Positions 56,507-64,000 of a stretch of DNA of 64,000 bases are shown here, piece after piece. The notes beneath the pieces were generated by a model that worked only from the letters and a program-made list of their open reading frames with translations, did not search any database and had not been told where the DNA came from. Source of the stretch: Halalkalibacter okhensis (GTDB lineage Bacteria > Bacillota > Bacilli > Bacillales > Bacillaceae_D); the NCBI RefSeq assembly GCF_000787375.1, contig NZ_JRJU01000002.1:1-64000 (forward strand), read 5' to 3'. Position numbers and translations under genes: made by a program. How positions within the stretch are numbered: position 1 is the first letter of the stretch; every line of letters starts with the position of its first letter.

Positions 56507-57628
56507 ATGCTATACCTAGACAATAGTGCTACTACGCAAATGCTACCTGAAGTTAAAGACTCAATGCTTCCATACTTACTCGAAGAATTTGGAAACCCTT
56601 CGAGTAAGTACTATTCCTTAGCTACTAATGCCAAGAATGCAGTAAATGAAGCACGTGAACATATAGCGAAATTAATCGGTTGTGATTCTGATGAGATCAT
56701 ATTTACAAGCGGGGCAACTGAGAGTAACAATATGATTATTAAAGGGATTGCTGATTACTACGGAGAGCACAATCAACATATTATTACCTCAAAAGTAGAA
56801 CATCCGTCAGTACTTGAAACATGTCACTATCTTGAAAAAAAAGGGTTTACTGTCACTTACTTAGATGTTGACTCATATGGCCGAATCTATTTAGACAAAC
56901 TAAAAGAAATTATGTTACAGTCCCCTCCCCTATTGGTTTCGATTATGTGGGGTAACAATGAAATAGGTTCTTTGCAGCCTATCGAAGAAATTGCCAAATT
57001 ATGCGCTGAACAAAACGTATTCTTTCATACAGATGCTACACAAGTTATGGGAAAAGTGTTTACTGACATCTCAACAATAGAAGGCTTACATTTTCTTTCA
57101 TGCTCCGCTCACAAGTTTCACGGACCTAAAGGTATTGGCGTTGCTGTAATAAAAAAAGATCGTAATAATTTGAAAACCAAAATTACCCCTCTCCTCCACG
57201 GTGGTGGACAAGAAAATGATTATCGGAGCGGGACACTACCAGTTCATAATATAGTCGGGATGGGAAAAGCAGCCCAATTAGCTTTTGCTAACTTTGATCA
57301 GAACGTTGAATATCTTTTGGATTTAGAAAACCATTTACGTATGATATTAAAAGCCAAATTTGGAGATGTGATTGTATTTAATAGCGATGAAACAAAAAAA
57401 ATCCCTGGAATTATCAGTGTTCAGTTTAAAGGAATTAACAACGAAATGCTGATAAAGAATTTAGCTGGGGTTGTTGCTTTATCTACAGGCTCGGCTTGTA
57501 GTTCTTCAAAACCTAGTCACGTATTACAAGCCATTGGTCTGCATGCTGATGGACTAAGATCGACCATTCGTTTCTCCCTTTCTTCTTTGGTTAAAAAGGA
57601 AGAATTAGATATCTTCAAACAACTTTAA
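56507..57628 (+). CDS. dndA: DndA cysteine desulfurase
   Basis: The 373-residue protein is an IscS/NifS-type enzyme: LYLDNSATTQMLPEVKDSM, FTSGATESNNMIIKGIADYY, the pyridoxal lysine in CSAHKFHGPKGIGV near residue 202, GGGQENDYRSGTLPVHNIVG, and the active cysteine in LSTGSACSSSKPSHVL near residue 330. It supplies sulfur from cysteine to DndC. It lies at the end of the operon, 11 bases after dndE; in many genomes dndA is separate or first. Confidence 0.95.
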   Translation: MLYLDNSATTQMLPEVKDSMLPYLLEEFGNPSSKYYSLATNAKNAVNEAREHIAKLIGCDSDEIIFTSGATESNNMIIKGIADYYGEHNQHIITSKVEHPSVLETCHYLEKKGFTVTYLDVDSYGRIYLDKLKEIMLQSPPLLVSIMWGNNEIGSLQPIEEIAKLCAEQNVFFHTDATQVMGKVFTDISTIEGLHFLSCSAHKFHGPKGIGVAVIKKDRNNLKTKITPLLHGGGQENDYRSGTLPVHNIVGMGKAAQLAFANFDQNVEYLLDLENHLRMILKAKFGDVIVFNSDETKKIPGIISVQFKGINNEMLIKNLAGVVALSTGSACSSSKPSHVLQAIGLHADGLRSTIRFSLSSLVKKEELDIFKQL

Positions 57629-58476
57629 GCAGGATGATACCTAAGTGATTACAGCCATCCGATTGAAAGTAACGACAAAAGTGGAAGCGATCCACTACAA
57701 TTACAGGGTTGCCCAAAGTTTGTTTGACAGCTGACTTAAAGACAAGGCTCATGTCCATAATAACTACTTCTACGTTTACGCCTCGTTGACGTAAGTATTC
57801 CTTAATTGTTTTTAATGACCAGTTAGGAAGGATATCAATAGGCTTCTTGGTTACACCATTGCAATAATAATTTGAAACTTGCCCTCGTCCGTGTCACTTT
57901 TGTACTCGTCCATCGCAGTAGTTCTTCCACTTCTATTGGGCGCAAGATCGTGTACGGCGTCGGTCCAATACACTTTTACAGATTATTATCGCAAAAAGTG
58001 CAAACGGATGAGATATGTTTTTCACAAGAATAATAAGAAGTTGACGGAAAAAGATCGTTGCTATTTTGAGCGATACTTGGACATGTCAGAGGAATTAAAA
58101 CGAGCTTATGAATTGAAAGAGGACTTCTGTTAATGGTTTGAACTTGCGAAGATGCACGGAAAAACCTCAATGACCTATCAAAAGGAGCTATTCTATCAAC
58201 GAGTTGAGAAAGAAGAATTTAAAGAGTTTCTTCAAACCAAGAAGATATTTCAGAATTGGCAAAAATAGATTCTGAATAGTTTTGCCTTCAATTACTCCAA
58301 TGGATTTTTAGAAGGAATTAATAACAGTACGAAAGTGATGAAACGAAATGGGTTTGGCTTTAGACGGTACGATCGTTTCCAGAAGTCGAATTCTCCTTCA
58401 TCATTAATTCAAGAATATTGGAAAAGGAATTGGGTGAGGTCGGCAGACTCATCGTCGGCCAACCCCAACATTTGAC
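57629..58476. pseudogene. ISL3-family transposase debris, internally inverted
   Basis: On the minus strand 57875-57636 encodes the middle of an ISL3 transposase (KKPIDILPNWSLKTIKEYLR, then VVIMDMSLVFKSAVKQTLGN, VVDRFHFCRY). On the plus strand 57900-58350 encodes the C-terminal part (DYYRKKCKRMRYVFHKNNKK, YERYLDMSEELKRAYELKE with stops, FNYSNGFLEGINNSTKVMKR, NGFGFRRYDRF). The two halves point at each other, so an inversion happened inside the element after insertion. It separates the dnd and dpt operons. Confidence 0.8.
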
Positions 58477-61400
58477 TTAGGACCTATTAATTCGTTTTCC
58501 AAGAGGGCTTATATTTACAACATTCACATTTGGTTTAGTAAGTTCACCATTATGTTCCAGTGGACCATGGACAATACACTGTCCTTTCCTCAATGATGAG
58601 AGTTTTTTCTCCCAATAGCCCCTTTCCGTTTTGTCCTGCGCTATGCTATGAGCTATAGTAGATACTTCCTGCTCTGGTGGAGCGAAATATACCTTCTGGG
58701 AAGAATTCTGCAGTCTAGCTAATTCTGCAGATTCTAACTGAGACCTTAAGAATTGAGTTGCATACCACGCAGACCAACCAAATTTTCTGCCCTCTGTTAG
58801 TATTCTCGCTGAAGGTGAAAATTCACGGTGATCCAGGTTTTGTGCTTCATCAAGAATAACTGGTAGAGGTTTATTTTTGCTTCCATGTCTTACAGAATGA
58901 TTCCATAGATCCCACAAAATAAATTCAGTTATTATCAGCTGAACATCTCTAGGATAACCCGTTAACTGAATAACGTACACTTGGCCTTCACTATTAATAA
59001 TTTGCTCCCAGTCAATTGTCGCAAAATCTTGTGCATTAAAAGGATTTCTATCAATTAATGGCCTAATCTGTGACAATGCCGACGTGGCATATGTACTCCC
59101 TAGCTCTTCAAGCTCAGAAGCAAGCAACTTTAACGACATTTCATCTTCATATTTTCTGATACCGTTTTGAGTTGCTTCATAAATAGCGTTTAGCTGTTGG
59201 ATACCGAGTGTGGAATATACTGCACCAAATACACTTTTAATTCTCTCAGCTATATCAGTATCATTTTCGGCAATTTCCAACCCACCGATATTCCGAGTGT
59301 TCTTCCTAAATGGGTTTATTGGCAATTGCTCATTATATACTATTTTCTGGATTAACTTATCTCCTAAATAATCAACAAACTCCGGTTCTAATTGGTTAGG
59401 TAGGAATCCTTCAGTATAGTCTACAATAATATTTGAAATACCCTGCTTCGCCTGCTCCAACAGAAGACACTGCATGAAATACGTCTTCCCCTGGCCTGAC
59501 TTACCGGAAATTAGTAAGTGTCGGTTAGCTAATTGAGGATGGCCGAACTCCCAATATACTTCTTTATTAGAGTTTTCCACCTCTCCAATTAGGATACGTA
59601 CGTCTTCAAGAGCAACCTTTTTATTTGTTGGTTCAACTAGAGCTGTGGGTGGTTCTTGCTCACCTGTATGGCCAGGCGGCACAAATCTTGTAGAATCATT
59701 ATTAAGAGATGTTGCCCCTGCTGGATACTCTTCCTTACCAGTACCAACTCCCCTATTAGCATTCTTATTCGCAGTGTCTTCAACCTTATATACATTCCCT
59801 ATTAATATTTCTTGTCTAAAGTCTGTTTTACCTTCAATCATTCTTTCAGTTAATAACTGTACTGAGTCAATTATCCCTCTGTATCCATCTTCTTCTGCAA
59901 GATAAAGTATTGTTACGTCGTCTTCTACTTCAGACTTTTTTACATAACGGTCTTTTTCAAAGGAAACTATTGCTCCCCTACCAATAAATTCTGCTAAATC
60001 ATCAGTAATCTCGTAATCGTCTTTTAGAAGCTTTGCTTTTACGCTATCAGCTATATTATATTCTTTTTCAGGCCATAATCCACTTTGATAAATCTTGCTT
60101 GCATTAGCAATAGTGAGTTGAACAAAAAAGTTTCTGTAAAACTGATTAGTAAATATAACTTTACCGTCGTCGTTATACTTTCGTAACTCTTCATCAAATA
60201 ACTTTTTAGTTTGATCAACTTGCTTTTTAGCCTTTTCAATCACTTGAGAATTATTGATTCCAATCTTCACCTCAATAGGATAAAAATGAACTTTAATGCC
60301 ATCACTCGCTGTTTCAAGTCCGATTAATAGTAAATCATCACTATGTGCGCCTGAAATCCCTAAATTTTTTGCTGTAAAAATGCCATTTTTCCTATCTAAG
60401 CCAACTGCACCAGCAACTCGCAATATTTCTTCTAATGAAATAGGTACCCACAAAATATCTTTGTGATCAAAGTAAGCCAGAGTATTTTTTATTGCTGAAA
60501 TAATACTTAGCTTCTCACGGGAAAAGTGTCCTTTGCTACCGATAATTCTTAACAGCCACTCTCCATTAAAGGCATTGAACGCCTTGATAGTAGAAACAAC
60601 ATCTTCTTCCGTTACCACAAGATCAAAATCTGCATTCATTAAGTATTCCTTAATAGCTGTATTATACTGCCTTGATTTATCTGTTACAGTGATTGCATCG
60701 TATCTGCTTGAAGAAGAATACTGGTCACTGTAATGAATTACTACAAGATTTCTATTATACTCCTGAAAAAATGCCAAATCTACGCTTGGGTCCACAAAAG
60801 TGACCCAGTATGAAGAAGCAAAGATCTTATTCAATGTTTCTTCATCATCTGTGGTAGTTCTTGATGAAATTGATTCTTCAGGTCGGTAAGTATCATTACC
60901 TTTATTTCTTACATTTGCAGCCAATTCATTAGTATAGTATGTTGTGTCAAGCAATATATCTCCATGTTCAAAATCATAAGCTTTTGTACCAAAACCATTT
61001 CTGTAATGGTCGTCAACTTTCATGGATGGCACTGAAGCTACTAGGCCGTTAAGGGAAATTCCTGTTGCCATTTCATCCATATGCTGAAGGGCATCGTCTT
61101 CCTGGCTCTGCATTTTATAGAAAGAAACATGTGCATAACGGTAAGGTTCGTCAAGACTATGCTTATAGTAAAATAAAGATTCTCTGATAAAACGTAATAA
61201 ATCATGTTCATCATACTTTTTGGAACTCAATCTTACATTAAAGTATTCACTGACTTTTTCAGGATCCTTGAGTCTAGAAAATATATCGAAGGAACTTTCC
61301 GAGTTTTTTAAGTAGAGCGAAACTTCTATTGGTTTTAAAGATTCTGCTCCTTTTCTTTCAATTCTGTTGACTATCCAGAGTAATATACCTCTTAATACTT

Positions 61401-63681
61401 CACGGTCATTACTGATATTAACAACATTCACTTTAAATGATGCTTTGGATTTTTCTGCAAATAAGTAGCTAAAGTGTTCTTCAAACTGCTTCAATTTATC
61501 TTCTGTTACTCTTGCAAGATAAGTTGAAGCATCAGCTACCGTAACTTCATTTACTGTTTTAAATTTGACCCATTCTTTTATCGGCTGATCGGAGTCAGGC
61601 TTAAATAAGTCCCCGTTGTTATCGTAAATATATGGAACCAATGCATCAGGATTTAATCTGTTTAATATACTTTGATCTACCTCTTCTTTTCCAAGCATAT
61701 CATTGACTTTCAATTGATATGCTATAACAAGTGGATGGAATGGTGTGAAATAGATTCCATCTGCAGTTTTTTGAGTGCCAAGAAGCATAAGATCTGTCCT
61801 AGCTTTCCATGAATGAGGTTCGTTTTTCAATCTTCTAATCTCATTAATAAATGTTTGAATATATTCAACCGCAATAGTCTTCATATCGTCACTTACGTAA
61901 CAGAGGCTCGGTATCAAACCTTTACTTGTAAAATAGTTCCTGAATCTGCTGAATGCTTCTTTTAGATCCTCATTAATTGTTAATTCAACTTCACTAAGTT
62001 CATCTGCATCCACACGTGCAGCCATTAAATCTTTATTAACCCACTCTTTTTCCCAGGCAAAAAAAGCAGTATATTCAGCATGTGTATAAAATTCCCGGTT
62101 TCCAATCACCAGACGGTTACTTTGAATGAGCTGAAAATTGTCTTGTAGCTCACGCTTCATACGCCAGATTCTTACAGCTCTAATTGGGGTCGTTTCTGGC
62201 AGTTCATTCTTTAGTAAGATTGGCAATATAACCTGTGTAATTATTAAATTTATAATTAATTGATCCTTTTCATTAAAAGCATCTGCTTGTGGCTGGATGG
62301 TTACTGCTTCATTTTCATCAAGTGTGAGTGTCGAATTATTAGTGGTTATTTCATGTGTACGGTCCTCCTTGCCAAAACCCAATTTTAATTCTTCTACCTC
62401 CGAGTTCAATTCTAAACGAGCATCTTTTACATTCACAACATATTTAGTTTTAATATCCCCTAAATACTCAGGACCGAAAGGTACCACTACTATATGAAAT
62501 TCACAGCCTAATGAGGATTTTTTTTCATGTTTATAAGAAACTCTTGAAAAAGTAGGTTTTTTATGATCAGGCCTAATAGTTATAGTAAGATTTTTCCTCC
62601 CTGCCGAAGCTGCCACATTGCTTTTAGAGTAATTCGGTATACTTATAAATTCATTATCAAGGTTCTTAATTGTTTTACCAGAGATTTCAAACTTTGCACT
62701 TAAAGTAAACTCATCTTTCTTTTCATTATTAAAAATAATGATTTGTCTCTTTCGATATCCTGTTGAGTTTTCTCTGAGAGGCCGATCCCAATATTGCATA
62801 TTAGGAATTTTAAGATCTTCCAGTTTAACCTTAGCATTTTTATTCTCATCTTCCTTTTCTTCGGCGTAATTATATACTTTAGTAAAAGGAGTCTCTACCC
62901 AATTGTCTTTCTTTAATTCACTAACACCATTTTGAGAAAACTTCTTCTCAAGATCCTGTTCTGCTGTTCCAAAATCATGTACTCTTTGTACATATTCAAA
63001 AAGCTCATGATTTTCTTTTAATCTGTTTTTCAATTTCTTCCCTGTATAAGTATGAAGATCATAATCTTTGAACAGACCAAATTTCTGATAATCATTATCC
63101 TTAATAGAACCTTTTGATAGTACAGAAAAGATTTCTTCAAAATCAAGGAGTGCAACCTGATTAATAACCTGTTCTTCCATAAGTCTTTCCAAGTTTTCAA
63201 ACAAAATCGTCTGATCTACTTTTTTTAGTTCACTGTTTTCAATATCAGAACGTAGGTTGTTAAAAAGAGATTGTGGGTGAAGCGGCATACCCTCTTTTTG
63301 CAGGTCGCTACTTCCTCCCTGAATACTGTCAAGCTGTTCTGAAACTAAACTAATAAGGGCTGTGCCTTCCCAATCACCTTTCTGGTCACCTACTTCGTTT
63401 CTCAGTGTAACAAGAAAATCTGGAGTAACATTTTCAGCAGTTGAAGCTACAACTAAATCTACATTATTAACTGTCACTGCAAATGTTTCATAAACTGCGC
63501 CAAATTCATGCTGATATGTAAACTTCTTCACACCATTCACCGTCTGTAAACTGTCAATCAGAGCTTTTAATTCTTCTTTTTGTTCGAGCTGTATAAAATA
63601 CCTGTCTCCAGGATTAATCCCTTCTTCTTTAAAGAACCCGATTAACAACTCTGATACGTATTTATAAAATTGGTTTGACAT
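58477..63681 (-). CDS. dptH: DptH, phosphorothioation-dependent restriction ATPase
   Basis: The protein of 1734 residues is the large subunit of the Dpt (DndFGH) restriction complex, which attacks DNA lacking phosphorothioates. The C-terminal part is a HerA-like ATPase with Walker A LISGKSGQGKTYFMQCLL near residue 1394 and Walker B LPVILDEAQNLDHREFSP near 1609. Residues about 1110-1145 read GAHSDDLLLIGLETASDG and FYPIEVKIGINNSQVIEKA, which look like the D and E-x-K of a PD-(D/E)XK nuclease. I take the ATG at 63681 (MSNQFYKYVSEL) preceded by GGTGAT; it overlaps the dptG end by 20 bases. It is convergent with the dnd operon. Confidence 0.93.
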   Translation of the reverse strand: MSNQFYKYVSELLIGFFKEEGINPGDRYFIQLEQKEELKALIDSLQTVNGVKKFTYQHEFGAVYETFAVTVNNVDLVVASTAENVTPDFLVTLRNEVGDQKGDWEGTALISLVSEQLDSIQGGSSDLQKEGMPLHPQSLFNNLRSDIENSELKKVDQTILFENLERLMEEQVINQVALLDFEEIFSVLSKGSIKDNDYQKFGLFKDYDLHTYTGKKLKNRLKENHELFEYVQRVHDFGTAEQDLEKKFSQNGVSELKKDNWVETPFTKVYNYAEEKEDENKNAKVKLEDLKIPNMQYWDRPLRENSTGYRKRQIIIFNNEKKDEFTLSAKFEISGKTIKNLDNEFISIPNYSKSNVAASAGRKNLTITIRPDHKKPTFSRVSYKHEKKSSLGCEFHIVVVPFGPEYLGDIKTKYVVNVKDARLELNSEVEELKLGFGKEDRTHEITTNNSTLTLDENEAVTIQPQADAFNEKDQLIINLIITQVILPILLKNELPETTPIRAVRIWRMKRELQDNFQLIQSNRLVIGNREFYTHAEYTAFFAWEKEWVNKDLMAARVDADELSEVELTINEDLKEAFSRFRNYFTSKGLIPSLCYVSDDMKTIAVEYIQTFINEIRRLKNEPHSWKARTDLMLLGTQKTADGIYFTPFHPLVIAYQLKVNDMLGKEEVDQSILNRLNPDALVPYIYDNNGDLFKPDSDQPIKEWVKFKTVNEVTVADASTYLARVTEDKLKQFEEHFSYLFAEKSKASFKVNVVNISNDREVLRGILLWIVNRIERKGAESLKPIEVSLYLKNSESSFDIFSRLKDPEKVSEYFNVRLSSKKYDEHDLLRFIRESLFYYKHSLDEPYRYAHVSFYKMQSQEDDALQHMDEMATGISLNGLVASVPSMKVDDHYRNGFGTKAYDFEHGDILLDTTYYTNELAANVRNKGNDTYRPEESISSRTTTDDEETLNKIFASSYWVTFVDPSVDLAFFQEYNRNLVVIHYSDQYSSSSRYDAITVTDKSRQYNTAIKEYLMNADFDLVVTEEDVVSTIKAFNAFNGEWLLRIIGSKGHFSREKLSIISAIKNTLAYFDHKDILWVPISLEEILRVAGAVGLDRKNGIFTAKNLGISGAHSDDLLLIGLETASDGIKVHFYPIEVKIGINNSQVIEKAKKQVDQTKKLFDEELRKYNDDGKVIFTNQFYRNFFVQLTIANASKIYQSGLWPEKEYNIADSVKAKLLKDDYEITDDLAEFIGRGAIVSFEKDRYVKKSEVEDDVTILYLAEEDGYRGIIDSVQLLTERMIEGKTDFRQEILIGNVYKVEDTANKNANRGVGTGKEEYPAGATSLNNDSTRFVPPGHTGEQEPPTALVEPTNKKVALEDVRILIGEVENSNKEVYWEFGHPQLANRHLLISGKSGQGKTYFMQCLLLEQAKQGISNIIVDYTEGFLPNQLEPEFVDYLGDKLIQKIVYNEQLPINPFRKNTRNIGGLEIAENDTDIAERIKSVFGAVYSTLGIQQLNAIYEATQNGIRKYEDEMSLKLLASELEELGSTYATSALSQIRPLIDRNPFNAQDFATIDWEQIINSEGQVYVIQLTGYPRDVQLIITEFILWDLWNHSVRHGSKNKPLPVILDEAQNLDHREFSPSARILTEGRKFGWSAWYATQFLRSQLESAELARLQNSSQKVYFAPPEQEVSTIAHSIAQDKTERGYWEKKLSSLRKGQCIVHGPLEHNGELTKPNVNVVNISPLGKRINRS

Positions 63682-64000
63682 ATTGAGCATCACCACTATC
63701 ACTTTTCTTTTCGATAAAGTTTAAATTATCAAGAAGCTCGACTACTTCTTTTTGTGAATTAAGGTCCAATGTAATACCACGCTTATTAAATTCCTCAAAA
63801 AGCTGTTTTAAAAGAATTCTTTCTTCACCAACTGCTAGTGCAGTTATCATCAAGAGGAAATCCTGGTTAATATTCAAAGTATAACCCAGACTACCCCGAA
63901 ATTTTAAAAACTCGCCAGAAGCAGCATCTTCAATTAGTCTTCCATAATTTTTACACACTTCCGAACTCATGCCTTTTTTTAATAGTTGGTAAAGCATAGT
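63662..64000 (-). CDS. dptG: DptG, C-terminal part, cut by the window edge
   Basis: The frame runs into the right edge, so at least 112 residues of the C-terminal end are present. It reads DAASGEFLKFRGSLGYTLNI and LFEEFNKRGITLDLNSQKEV and ends in FIEKKSDSGDAQYVKPIL. I assign DptG because it directly precedes and overlaps dptH in the same direction, and because the dpt gene order is F-G-H. An apparent start codon at 63997 is only three bases from the edge, so the true start is probably outside. The match to the family is from memory and moderate. Confidence 0.7.
   Translation of the reverse strand, partial: TMLYQLLKKGMSSEVCKNYGRLIEDAASGEFLKFRGSLGYTLNINQDFLLMITALAVGEERILLKQLFEEFNKRGITLDLNSQKEVVELLDNLNFIEKKSDSGDAQYVKPIL

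Noticed and set aside
57879-58133. An 84-codon rightward frame after dndA
   Set aside because: It is part of the ISL3 transposase debris.

Overview
The window looks like chromosomal DNA of a spore-forming, low-GC Bacillaceae species. It is AT-rich, genes start with strong AGGAGG-type ribosome binding sites (some on TTG or GTG codons), and it carries a CwlJ-type spore germination hydrolase together with relatives of Bacillus genes such as ywnA/ywnB, paiA/paiB, yuiH and katG. I cannot name the species. There are no rRNA or tRNA genes and no CRISPR array.

Layout. 1-5.2 kb is decayed: an ISL3 transposase fragment, an IS4 element with intact 9-bp target duplications but a frameshifted transposase, a PadR/DUF1048 regulatory module that has lost its transporter, and a chemotaxis-receptor remnant. 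5.2-8.2 kb has katG and cwlJ. 8.2-13 kb alternates an Rrf2/NmrA-type pair with two genes that lost their 5' ends exactly at copies of a dispersed repeat. 13-24.5 kb holds a VapBC-like toxin-antitoxin pair, a HelD-like RNA polymerase motor, a TetR plus macrolide-phosphotransferase pair, a marR-paiA-paiB operon with paiB broken, an LLM flavoprotein, a YuiH-like molybdoprotein and a HAD phosphatase. 24.9-27.3 kb is a complete PadR-DUF1048-DrrAB efflux module whose ATPase needs a frameshift. 27.9-36.4 kb has small proteins, a cation exporter with TetR, a HAD phosphatase, an ArsR/quinone-oxidoreductase pair and a MerR/MFS pair. 36.6-40.9 kb is an attenuator-controlled Msr-type ABC-F / macrolide phosphotransferase / MATE operon. 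41-44.6 kb contains broken MerR, PAP2 and tyrosine-recombinase genes around a CPA1 antiporter. 45.4-46.4 kb is a dus gene. 47.1-64 kb is a defence island: McrBC-like type IV restriction genes, divergent from the phosphorothioation operon dndBCDE-dndA, followed across ISL3 debris by the convergent restriction genes dptH and dptG, which run off the right edge.

How the parts work together. DndA-E put sulfur into the DNA backbone and the Dpt proteins restrict unmodified DNA, so the two convergent operons form one modification-restriction system; the McrBC pair adds modification-dependent restriction. A second theme is drug resistance: DrrAB-type and MFS efflux, ABC-F ribosome protection, two macrolide phosphotransferases, MATE, and possibly HelD. 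A third is decay, with at least a dozen frameshifted or truncated genes.

The least explained structure is a dispersed repeat family. A GC-rich motif starting GGGACGACGAACCTGTCCC (or a close variant) occurs nine times, always on the same strand. Seven copies lie at or just past the 3' end of a leftward gene and in three cases encode that protein's last residues. In several copies the motif is fused to a partly deleted copy of the 3' part of the dus gene and its terminator, so a dus-derived 3' cassette appears to have spread through this region. I cannot match it to a named element.
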